A program made the position numbers and the translations under genes. The notes beneath the pieces are model-generated. The model saw only the letters and a program-made list of their open reading frames with translations, did no database searches and was not told the origin of the DNA. This document shows, one piece after another, positions 55,806 through 64,000 of a stretch of DNA of 64,000 bases (the first letter of the stretch is position 1; every line of letters begins with the position of its first letter). Source of the DNA: Okapia johnstoni (taxonomy: Eukaryota; Chordata; Mammalia; Artiodactyla; Giraffidae); the NCBI GenBank assembly GCA_024291935.2, contig CM044308.1:120058501-120122500 (forward strand), given 5' to 3'.

Positions 55806-56080
55806 ATTTTTAAAAATGTTTTAAAAAGTGATTACACATTGGAGCTTGCTCTTTCTTGCAGATAGGACCAGCCTCCTGGAAGATGAGAGATCATGTGGAG
55901 AAGACCCTGAAACCATCCTAGCTGAGGCCCTAGATATGTGAGTGAGGCCACTCTATACCCTCCAGTTCCAGCTAAGGTGGCCCAGATGAGAACTGACCAG
56001 CCAACTCTCATAATTCTAAGAAATAATAAGTATTTGTTGTTTTAAGTCACTAATTTAGATGACTTGCTTCACAGAAAAAA
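55806..56080 (+). mobile_element. Old LTR-like repeat, right part
   Basis: This continues the element of 55318. See that entry for the matching phrases. Confidence 0.45.
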
Positions 56081-56214
56081 AAAATCTGATTGAATAGTGA
56101 AACACAAACAAAATGAGCTACAAAACTTTGGATGTAGTCAATGGGAAAAGATGAATCAATTGTTTCACATCCCTGTTACCGACTACTATGCAATTATTAA
56201 AGTGTTAGAATCTT

Positions 56215-56525
56215 CATCTGTTAGTTCAGAGCAACCCTCCCCAACAGAAAGGTAATGTGAGCCATATGTGTAATTTTAAGCTTTTATTGCTACATTTAAA
56301 GGGGATAGACAAAATTTTAATAATCTGTTTCATTTAACTCAATATATCCCAAATATTATCACTGTATGTGTAATCAATAAAAATTATTTGTTATGTATTT
56401 CACATTCTTTTTTTAAACTAACTCATAGAAATCTGGCATGTATTTCATACTTCAGCACAATTTAATTCTGACTAGCTACATTTCGAGTGTTCAATAGCTA
56501 CGTGTGGCTAGTGATTACCACAGAC
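56215..56525 (-). mobile_element. Old DNA-transposon-like repeat
   Basis: The ends gtgagccatatgtgtaattt and tagctacgtgtggctagtga resemble a widespread old non-coding repeat with a gccacatgtggct-type edge, probably a hAT derivative. The family is not certain. Confidence 0.4.
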
Positions 56526-57389
56526 TCAAATGTTTGAGTCTCTCCACAGCTACCTCCTCAATTCCTTTTTAACAGAAAAGCCATATAAGTGTACATCAGT
56601 ATGCAGAATGGGATGGAAGGACCCAAATTGTTAAAACTGCTTTGCCAGCCAGTTGAGGTTGGAAGGAAAAGCAGATTACATCTCTTTATACATTCTTATA
56701 TTGTTTAGCTTCATCATAAAGGTATGTTAATTTAAAAAATAATAAAAGTATGTTAATTTTAAAATTATTTTAAAAGTTAATCACAAAGCATAAAATAAAC
56801 TAAAAACAATGAGATAAAAAGGAACACATCAATGGCTCCTAACCAAGATTATTTTCAAGATGAAGAAAGAATTTTATTTTTTAATAGAGGTCTTTTTGCA
56901 CTATTTGTATTTCTTAAACTTGAACCACATATTACTTTTTTTTTTTTTTTTACAATTTTAAGTTACATTTTTATGTAAAATATTGATTTGAAATACTTAA
57001 TTCCTCATACTAAATATTTATTAAGTATCAGGTCTGATAGGCACAGACTCATTTTTTAACTTTAAGCCATAATAACTTTTAACTTACAGAATGTGTGGGA
57101 AATATTTTTGAGCATGGGAAACCTTTGGTGCTCCTTCCTTCTTATTCCAAGTAAGGTCAATCTCTTACTTCCAATTACTATTCTACTGAGGAATGAAATA
57201 TATGGGATTAGCTTGCCACTTAGAAAACTAAAGTTACTCGGTAACAAAAAGTGCTATTTCCTAATTTTCTGCCCTACTTATTCAGTGTCATTTTTTTATG
57301 GGGGACATAATATGAAGATACTGAATATTCTAAATCTTTTGTCATCAGTTTACAGGACATCTATAGTATTATTTTACTAGCTTCCACAT
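56526..57389. other. Unassigned AT-rich stretch
   Basis: Includes a run of about 16 T at 56935-56951. A 95-codon plus frame (57093-57380) has no recognisable domain. Confidence 0.35.
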
Positions 57390-57860
57390 TGTTTCTGTGG
57401 GAGCAACCATCTTGAAAAATGTAACTTTCTACCCCTGGCCATAATTAATTCTAGAAGTGGGCATCTGGGTGTATCAGAGAACATCCAAGATTATATGGGC
57501 TTTGAATCCAAGGAGTTGAGTCAGTCTCTATCCAGCAGCTGCTGAAGCTATAAGTAAAAAATTCTGGAGCTATCAGCAGCCTTGCTTCCCTTTGGATGGA
57601 ATAGGGAAGCAAAGGCAGTCAATCTGTAGAGACAGAAAGAAAATTACTCAGAAAGGAGCAAAGGAGAGATAGAAAGTGAGTGCTCATGACTTTTACACTC
57701 TTGGTGCCAGTTTTTTCAGAGGTTGATCTATATTTTTACTCTGCCTTCAGCATTATTTTTCTCTGTGACTCCATTAGCTTTCAATAAAATCTTCTTTTAC
57801 AACTAAAGCCAGTTTAAGTTGGGTATTCTTTAACATGCAACAAAATAATCCTAGCAAATA
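57390..57860 (+). mobile_element. LTR-like ancient repeat
   Basis: The 3' part (tttcaataaaatcttctttt, aagccagtttaagttgggta, tcctagcaaatac) carries an AATAAA signal and resembles the 3' end of an old MaLR-type LTR. The start is unclear. Confidence 0.4.
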
Positions 57861-58194
57861 CAAAGGAAGACAAATGTACATAGAATGATTGCAGTTGGGT
57901 TTTTTTTTTTTCCTATTTTCCATTTGTATTCTAGCATGATGTTAAACAACTTTCAAAATTTTTATTGAAAAAAAAAATTTCATTGTATCTGAAATTTGCC
58001 TATTCACGAAAGAGGCATTATTAGTCACATACCAAGCATTCATTCCTCCACTTTTCCTCCTAAAAGAAAACTTACTCATTCAAGTATTCACTCCTTTCTC
58101 CCAAGGAGCACACTAACTGAGGGAAGGATGATCCATCCTATTGCCATGCATGGCATTTCCCTATCAACTGTGTATTAAACCAATTACACTACAA
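57861..58194. other. Unassigned stretch
   Basis: No gene is recognised; T-rich and A-rich runs at 57899-57911 and 57969-57977. Confidence 0.3.
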
Positions 58195-58206
58195 GGAAAG
58201 ATTTTT

Positions 58207-58557
58207 TTAATTATTTACTTATTTATTTATTTTGGGCTGCACTGGGTCTTCGCTGTTGTACGCAGGCTTTCCCTAGTTGCAGCAAGCAAGGGCTACACTT
58301 TGTTGTGGTGCAAGGACTTCTCATTGCGGTGGTTTCTCTTGTTGCAAAGCAGGAGCCCTACGCACACAGGCTTCAGTAGTTGCAGCTTGCAGGCTCAGTA
58401 GTTGCCCCTCATGGGCTCTAGAGTACAGGCTCAGTAGTTGTGGGGCCCTGGCCCAGTTGCCCCGTGGCATGTGGGATCCTCCTGGACCAGGGATTGAATC
58501 CATGTCCCCCACACTGGCAAGTCGACTCCCAACAACGGAACCACCAGGGAAGTCCTG
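58207..58557 (-). mobile_element. CHR-type tRNA-derived SINE, long form
   Basis: An antisense copy with the (TTTA)n tail at its left and gaaccaccagggaagtcct at its right. It is flanked by the perfect 12-bp duplication ggaaagattttt at 58195-58206 and 58558-58569. Open frames on both strands here are SINE text. Confidence 0.93.
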
Positions 58558-58569
58558 GGAAAGATTTTT

Positions 58570-58878
58570 ATTCTATGGTTAGAGAAGTTTGTATGTCCTA
58601 CAGGGCATAAACAAGGAAATTGCAGTTTTAGCTGTTGCTGGAAGCCATCTTCCTACTATGAAGAAAGTAACTGGAGAAGATTTAATCCCTTCTATTAAAG
58701 TTTTATTTTTTAACTTTAATGAAAATGTTTTTCATTTATATAATACCTAATTCCTTTAAAAATCTGCTTGTTCTTTTTTCATGATGTCCCATTCTTGCTT
58801 TAAGGATTCTTTTCCTTTCAGACTTTGAATATTTTAAAGACACTCATATTTTGAGTAACACAATATAAACATATTTTA
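58570..58878. other. Unassigned stretch
   Basis: AT-rich, with nothing recognisable. Confidence 0.3.
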
Positions 58879-58919
58879 CTTTACCACTAGCGCCATCCCA
58901 AATGGCGCTAGTGGTAAAG
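58879..58919. repeat. Perfect 18-bp inverted repeat (hairpin) at a SINE start
   Basis: The arm 58879-58896 (ctttaccactagcgccat) is the exact complement of 58902-58919, with a 5-base spacer cccaa. The right arm is the 5' end of the Bov-A SINE that follows; the left arm is an inverted copy of it. Confidence 0.97.
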
Positions 58920-59115
58920 AACCCATGTGCCAATGCAGGAGACATAAGAGACTCAGTTTTGATCCCTGGGTCAGGAAGATCCTATGGAGGAGGGCATTGC
59001 AACCCATTTCAATATTCTTGCCTGGAGAATCCCATGGACAGAGGAGGCTGGCAGGCTGCAATCCACAGGTTTGCAAAGAGTCAGACACGATGACTGACAT
59101 GACTTAGCACACACA
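58902..59115 (+). mobile_element. Bov-A/Bov-tA SINE
   Basis: Unit from atggcgctagtggtaaagaa to gacatgacttagcacacac, with a short CA tail. Its expected start (ggcttcccaggtggc) is replaced by the hairpin arm. No target duplication was found. Confidence 0.9.
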
Positions 59116-59154
59116 CATATATAGGAATAGAAATGGGAAGTTATGATGGATTCA

Positions 59155-59360
59155 TAGAAAGGTAAGCAGTACAGTTTGGCTAGAAATATTTGCTATTCCA
59201 TGGATGAGAATTATTGTCATAAACTGGGAGCTTATTCGAAATGCTGAATTTTGGGCTCTACCCCAAACTTACCAAATCAGAAGATGCATTTTTAACAAGA
59301 TCCCCTGGTGACTGGGGTTATTCATATAAATGTGAAAGTTTGAGAAGTTCTGCTGCTGTA
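59155..59360 (+). mobile_element. MER5-like DNA element
   Basis: The phrases accaaatcagaagatgcatt, aacaagatcccctggtgact and gtgaaagtttgagaagttct match the 3' part of MER5-type hAT elements. Confidence 0.5.
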
Positions 59361-59439
59361 AAGAGAAAGCAATATATTTAGGGAGGTCAATAAGATTCCT
59401 CTGCTATTTCAGATTTAAATTTTAGTCCTTTGTGGAAAA

Positions 59440-60520
59440 TGAATACAACTACAATGACTACGCTAAAGCCTTTGACTATGTAGATCATAAAAGACTGTGG
59501 AAAACTCTTAAAGAGATGAGAATTCCAGACCATCTTATCTGTCTCCTGAGAAACCTGTATGAGGGTCAAGAAGCAACAGTCAGAACCTTATATGGAACAA
59601 CTGGCTAGTTCAAAATTGAGAAAGGAGTATGATGAGGTTGTATATTATCACCCTGCTATTTAACTTGTATGCAGAGCATATCATGCGAAATGCAGGGCTG
59701 GATGAGTTACAAGCTGGAATCAAGATTGCCGGGAGAAATATCAACAACCTCAAATATGCAGATGGTATCACTCTAGTGGCAGAAAGTGAAGAACAAAAGA
59801 GCTTATTGATGAGGGTGAAAGAGGAGAGTGGAAAAGTAGGCTAAAAACTCAATATTAAAAAAACTAAGATCATGGCATCCTGCCCATCACTTCATGGCAA
59901 ATAGAAAGGGGAAAGGAGCAAGCGTGACAGACTCCTCTTCTTGAGCTCTAAAGTCACTGCCAATGGTGACTGCAGCCATGAAATTAGATGACTGTTTCTT
60001 AGAAGGAAAGCTATGACAAACCTAGACAGTGCATTAAAAAGCAGAGACATCACTTTGCCAACAAAGGTCAATATAGTCAAGGCTATGGTCTTTCCAGTAG
60101 TCACGTACGGATGTGAGAACTAGACCATAAAGGAGGCAGAGTGCTGAAGAATTGATGCCTTCAAACTGTGGTTCTGGAAAAGACTCTTGAGAGTCTCTTG
60201 GACAACGAGGATATCAAACCAGTCAATCCTAAAGGAAATCAACCCTGAATATTCATTGGAAGGATTGATGCTAAAGTTTACGCTTCAGTACTTTGGCTAC
60301 CTGATGTGAAGAACCAACTCATTGGAAAAGATCCTGATGCTGCAAAAGATTGAAGGCAGAAGGAGAAGAGGGCAACAGAAGATGAGATGGTTGGATGGCA
60401 TCACCGATTCAATGGACATGAACTTGGGCAAACTTCAGGAGATGGTGAGGGATAGGGAGGCCTGGTGTGCTGCAGTCCATGGGGCCACAAAGAGTCGGAC
60501 ATGACTTGGCAACTGAACAA
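59440..60520 (+). mobile_element. BovB LINE 3' half, second subfamily
   Basis: This 5'-truncated copy starts in RT motif A (cgctaaagcctttgactatg) and ends cttggcaactgaacaa. It has several stops and short deletions, for example around 59900. Confidence 0.9.
59629..59844 (+). pseudogene. BovB reverse transcriptase fragment with YADG motif
   Basis: A 71-codon frame holds FNLYAEHIMRNAGLDE, IKIAGRNINNLKYADG and LVAESE. Motif C, YADD in the other copies, reads YADG: the second catalytic aspartate is lost. The same frame ends at a stop after EESGKVG. Motif B is damaged upstream by a stop (gtatgatgaggttg). Confidence 0.9.
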
Positions 60521-60714
60521 GTAATCTCTAGTATATGTTACATAAAGACTCTGAAAAAAGCATTTATTTAATTTAAAAAGTACTTCCACATTTACAAAGC
60601 TTCCAGATGATTATTACTATATTATTATTATAATAATTATAACTTCAATGTAAACAAAAGCTAGTTATCATAACTTTTTAGTGAAACAGATTAGTGGAAA
60701 TTTTTCACAGGAAA
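60521..60714. other. Unassigned stretch
   Basis: AT-rich with short ATT repeats. Confidence 0.3.
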
Positions 60715-61400
60715 AAGGAGAAATAAACAGTGGGGCATCCATACAATGGGTGTTATATTTAGCAAAAAACAAAACAGAAACAAACTATTGATTCATACAA
60801 TAGAATGAATGAATTTCAAAGAGTATGAATAATTGAAAAGTAAATGAATCTCAAAAACATTATGCTGAGTGAAAGAAGCCTTGTACAAGAGTATAAGGTT
60901 CTATAACAACTAAATCTATGGTGAAAAAAACAGTGATTGCTTTCAACATTGGTTAAGGACAGAAATTGGCTAAGAGAGGGAGTTATGTGTTGGAGTTATG
61001 AAAACATTCTATATCTTGATAAAGGTTAAGATTACACAGGTAAATGTATATATGTCAAACTCACCAGAATGTATACTTAAGATCTGTGCATTTCACTTTA
61101 CATTTAAAAATTGTAGAAAAATTGAACCCTAGTTAACAACACATAAGCTGAAGTCTTTAAAGGTGAAGCATACTGAGAATACATTCAATTTGCTTTGAAA
61201 TGCACAAAATAATAAGATGATTTGATAGAAGACGGACTAGTTGATTATGGCCAGGAATGGTTAGTTATATGATAACACGAATATACTAAAATGTTACCTA
61301 TAGAATATAAACTGGGAGGTAGGAGGGTATTTGAGTACTTACTGTACTATTCTTTCAACTACACTTAAAATTTTTCATAATAAAATGTTGGGGGAAAGAA
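60715..61400 (+). mobile_element. Old L1M 3' end
   Basis: Text such as catccatacaatgggtgtta, cattctatatcttgataaag and tgcatttcactttacattta, then ctacacttaaaatttttcat, resembles one or two L1M 3' UTRs placed end to end. Confidence 0.6.
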
Positions 61401-61469
61401 AAAAGTTGCAGAAAAATACATCATTGTAATTTTGTTTAAAAATATAAAATGTGTTTTCAATTTAAATAC

Positions 61470-62091
61470 ATAGATAGAGATATGAAAGCTACAAACAATT
61501 GCAGGAATTGTCAAGCTGACCTTAAAATTCACATAGAAATGAAAGGACACAAAATAGCCAAAACAGTCTTGAAAAAGAAGACGAAAGTTGGAGGACCAAC
61601 ATTTCCTTATTTCAAAACATACCAGCCAGCTACAGGAATCATAACAGTGTGTTACTGGTATAAGAACAGACATACAGAAAATAGAATAGAATTAGAGCTC
61701 AGAAATAAATTCTTACACTTATGGACAACTGATTTTCAACAAAGATGTCAAGAAAATTCAATGGGAAAGAGACAGTCTTTCAATAAAATGGATATCCACA
61801 TGTAAAAAATTAATGTGAACTCCTTTAATACCATATATAAAAATTAACTCAAAAAGGATCACAGACCTCATGCAAGAGCTAGAACTATAAAACTCTTAGG
61901 AAAAAAATAGAAGTAAATTTTCATGAACCTTGGGAGTAGGTAACGGTTTCTAAGATATGACATTAAATACAAGCAACCAAAGGAAAAAAATTAATTGGGC
62001 TTTATCAAAATTAGAAAAAAAATTAAATTTATTTTTAATTGGAGGATAATTGCTTTACAATAAAATTAAAATGTTAATGCTTCAAAAATAT
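61470..62091 (+). mobile_element. L1 ORF2 remnant
   Basis: The 118-codon frame 61449-61805 includes LKIHIEMKGHKIAKTVLKKK and YFKTYQPATGIITVCYWYKN, then FLHLWTTDF, the ORF2 region downstream of the RT. It is diverged but recognisable. At about 62012-62062 a short foreign stretch (attggaggataattgcttta) looks like a ruminant L1 tail. Confidence 0.75.
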
Positions 62092-62100
62092 CATTAAGAA

Positions 62101-62235
62101 GGGACTTCCTTGGTGATACAGTGGTTAAGACTCTGTACACCCACTGCAAGGGGCATGGGTTCTATCCCTAGTCATGGAATTAAGATCCCACATCCCGCAT
62201 GCTGTACGTGGTTCAGCCAAAAAAAATAAATAAAC
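62101..62235 (+). mobile_element. CHR-type tRNA-derived SINE, short form
   Basis: The head gggacttccttggtgataca and gaattaagatcccacatccc identify it. It is flanked by cattaagaa at 62092-62100 and 62236-62244. Confidence 0.9.
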
Positions 62236-62244
62236 CATTAAGAA

Positions 62245-62984
62245 AATGAAAGACAACCTACAGAATGGAAGAAAATATTTGCAAGTCATATATATGATAT
62301 GGAACTTGTATCCAGAATATACTAAATTCAATAACAATTAAAAATTTTTAAATTCAATAACAAGAAGACAAAAAAACCAATTTTTAAAGAGTGTCTGAAA
62401 AGATGTTTCTGCAAAAGAGAAATACAAATGGATGATAATGGATATGAAAAAATGTTCAACATCATTAGCCATCAGAGTAATGCAAATCAAAACCATAGTA
62501 AGATTTCACTTCACTTCCATTAGGATGGTTACAATCAAAGAGATAATAACAAGTGTTGGAAAGGATGTGAAGAAATCGGAACACTCATACACTGCTGGTG
62601 AGAATGTGAAACAGTACATTCACTTTGTAAAATAGTCTGGTAGTTCCTCAAAAAGTTGAACAGAATTACCATGTGACAAATTCCACTCCTATATATGTAC
62701 TCAAGAAAAATGCAAATGTATGTCTAATATAAAAACTTCTATGTGAATGTTAATAGCATCGTTATTCCTAACAGTCAACAAGTGGGAAACAACTCAAATG
62801 TCCATTGGATGGTGAATGAATAAACATGTTGGTATATCCATATGATGGAATATTACTGGATAATAAATAGGAATGAAGTACTGATACAGGTTTCGACATG
62901 GATAAACCTTGAAAACATTGTACCAAGTGAAAGAAGCTGTCACAAAAGACACATACTCTGTGATTCCATTTATATGAAAAGTCT
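62245..62984 (+). mobile_element. L1 ORF2 C-terminal remnant
   Basis: Continues after the SINE (aagacaacctacagaatgga, atcagagtaatgcaaatcaa). The cysteine-motif region at about 62550-62610 is degraded. Confidence 0.75.
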
Positions 62985-62996
62985 ATAATAGGCAAA

Positions 62997-63701
62997 AAGG
63001 TGGCTTAAAACTCAACATTCAGAAAACTAAGATCATGGGATCCGGTCCCATTATTTCACGGCAAATAGATAGGGAAATAATGGAAACAGTAAGAGACTTT
63101 ATTTTGGGGGGCCCCAAAATCACTGCAGATTGTGACTGCAGCCATGAAATTAAGAGACACTTGCTCCTTGGAAGAAAAGTTATGACCAACCTAGACAGCA
63201 TATTAAAAAGCAGAGACATTACTTTGACAACAAAAGTCCATCTAGTCAAAGCTATTGTTTTTCCAGTAGTCATGTATGGATGTGAGAGTTGGACCATAAA
63301 GAAAGCTGAGCACCGAAGAGTTGATGCCTTTGAACTGTGGTGTTGGAGAAGATTCTTGAGAGTCTCTCGGACTGCAAGGAGATCCAACCAGTCTATCCTA
63401 AAGGAAATCAGTCCTGAATATTCACTGGAAGGACTGAAGCAGAAGCTGAAACTCCAATACTTTGGCCACCTGATGCAAAGAACTGACTCATTTGAAAAGA
63501 CCCGGATGCTGGGAAAGATTGAAGGCAGGAGAAGGGGACCATAGAGGATGAGATGGTTGGATGGCATCACAGACTCGATGGACATGAGTTTCAGTAAGCT
63601 CCGGGAGTTGGTGATGGACAGGGAAGCCTGGTGTGCTGCAGTCCATGGGGTTGCAAAGAGTCAGACATGACTGAGAAACTGAATTGAACTGAACTGAACT
63701 G
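62997..63701 (+). mobile_element. BovB LINE 3' end
   Basis: A 5'-truncated copy from just after RT motif C (gtggcttaaaactcaacatt) to the tandem gaactgaact tail. It is flanked by the perfect 12-bp duplication ataataggcaaa at 62985-62996 and 63702-63713. Confidence 0.93.
63035..63544 (+). pseudogene. BovB ORF2 C-terminal frame
   Basis: A 169-codon frame without an internal stop reads [55 protein letters not shown] and [12 protein letters not shown], the conserved region after the RT core. Its length and low damage make it one of the younger BovB pieces here. No catalytic motif is included. Confidence 0.88.
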
Positions 63702-63713
63702 ATAATAGGCAAA

Positions 63714-63930
63714 TCTACAGAGACAGAAGGTAGATTAGTAGTTGCTAGTGGAGGGCAGATGGGGGAATGAGGAGTGACTATTAATGGGCATTGGGTATTG
63801 TTTTGCAGTACAGCATATATTCTAAATTTATAATGATGGGTCACTCTGTGACTACACTAAAACCTACTGAATTGTATACTTCAAAAGGGTAAATTGCATG
63901 TTATGTGAATAATATCTCAGTAAATCTACT
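63714..63930 (+). mobile_element. L1 3' end, continued
   Basis: L1 text resumes (tctacagagacagaaggtag, acctactgaattgtatactt) and ends near 63930. Confidence 0.7.
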
Positions 63931-64000
63931 ATTCAAGAAACATACTTTGGGTTTGTTGTCTGGTACACAGAGATGACTTTCAGATTTCTGCTAGTGGCAA

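Noticed and set aside
58277..58582. 101-codon frame that looks rich in cysteine and serine
   Set aside because: It lies wholly in the antisense CHR SINE and repeats the tail units; it is not a protein gene.

Overview
This window is mammalian nuclear DNA from a ruminant, most likely a bovid. The diagnosis rests on ruminant-restricted repeats: many Bov-A/Bov-tA SINEs, tRNA-derived CHR-type SINEs, at least a dozen BovB (RTE-clade) LINE pieces, and young ruminant-type L1 3' ends. Older mammal-wide layers lie beneath them: MIR, L2, MaLR-like LTRs, MER5-like DNA elements and decayed L1M/HAL1-like LINEs. I found no host protein-coding gene, no convincing exon chain, no CpG island and no structural RNA gene. 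The open frames are TE remnants or chance frames, so the stretch reads as intergenic or intronic.

Layout. 1-5200: an old L1/HAL1-like element split by a BovB 3' end, a CHR SINE and a Bov-A SINE, then another BovB 3' end. 5200-6890: mostly unassigned, with a MIR and an L1M-like piece. 6890-9000: a BovB end, a SINE, and a probable solitary ERV LTR split by a BovB. 9000-10770: a ruminant L1 3' end that received a 1.6 kb antisense BovB. 11100-14860: old L1, then an Hsmar1-like mariner with both terminal repeats, itself split by a 1.8 kb sense BovB that keeps a 465-codon reverse-transcriptase frame. 14860-21440: low repeat density. 21440-30480: L1 pieces, an L2, SINEs and a possible retrocopy. 30500-37540: sparse, with a palindromic element split by a SINE. 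37690-41660: L1 fragments of several ages and a MaLR-like LTR. 41736-44033: a BovB with an inverted 5' half. 46061-46978: a Bov-A2 and a BovB end. 47440-50090: old L1. 50108-53429: a second inverted BovB, near full length. 53885-64000: L1, a (CA) microsatellite, LTR-like pieces, CHR SINEs, a SINE beginning with a perfect hairpin, and two BovB 3' halves.

The elements relate to each other as a parasite economy. Bov-A SINEs have no protein of their own and are thought to borrow BovB machinery, and CHR SINEs probably borrow L1 or BovB. None of the BovB or L1 copies here looks active. Because many insertions are nested and flanked by readable target-site duplications, their relative order can be read directly. 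The most notable structures are two independent BovB insertions with inverted 5' halves (twin-priming-like), a mariner-BovB nest, a close inverted BovB pair (9143-10737 and 12436-14256), two SINE units sharing one outer duplication, and an 18-bp perfect hairpin at a SINE start. Family names come from recognising sequence by eye; edges without a stated duplication are approximate.
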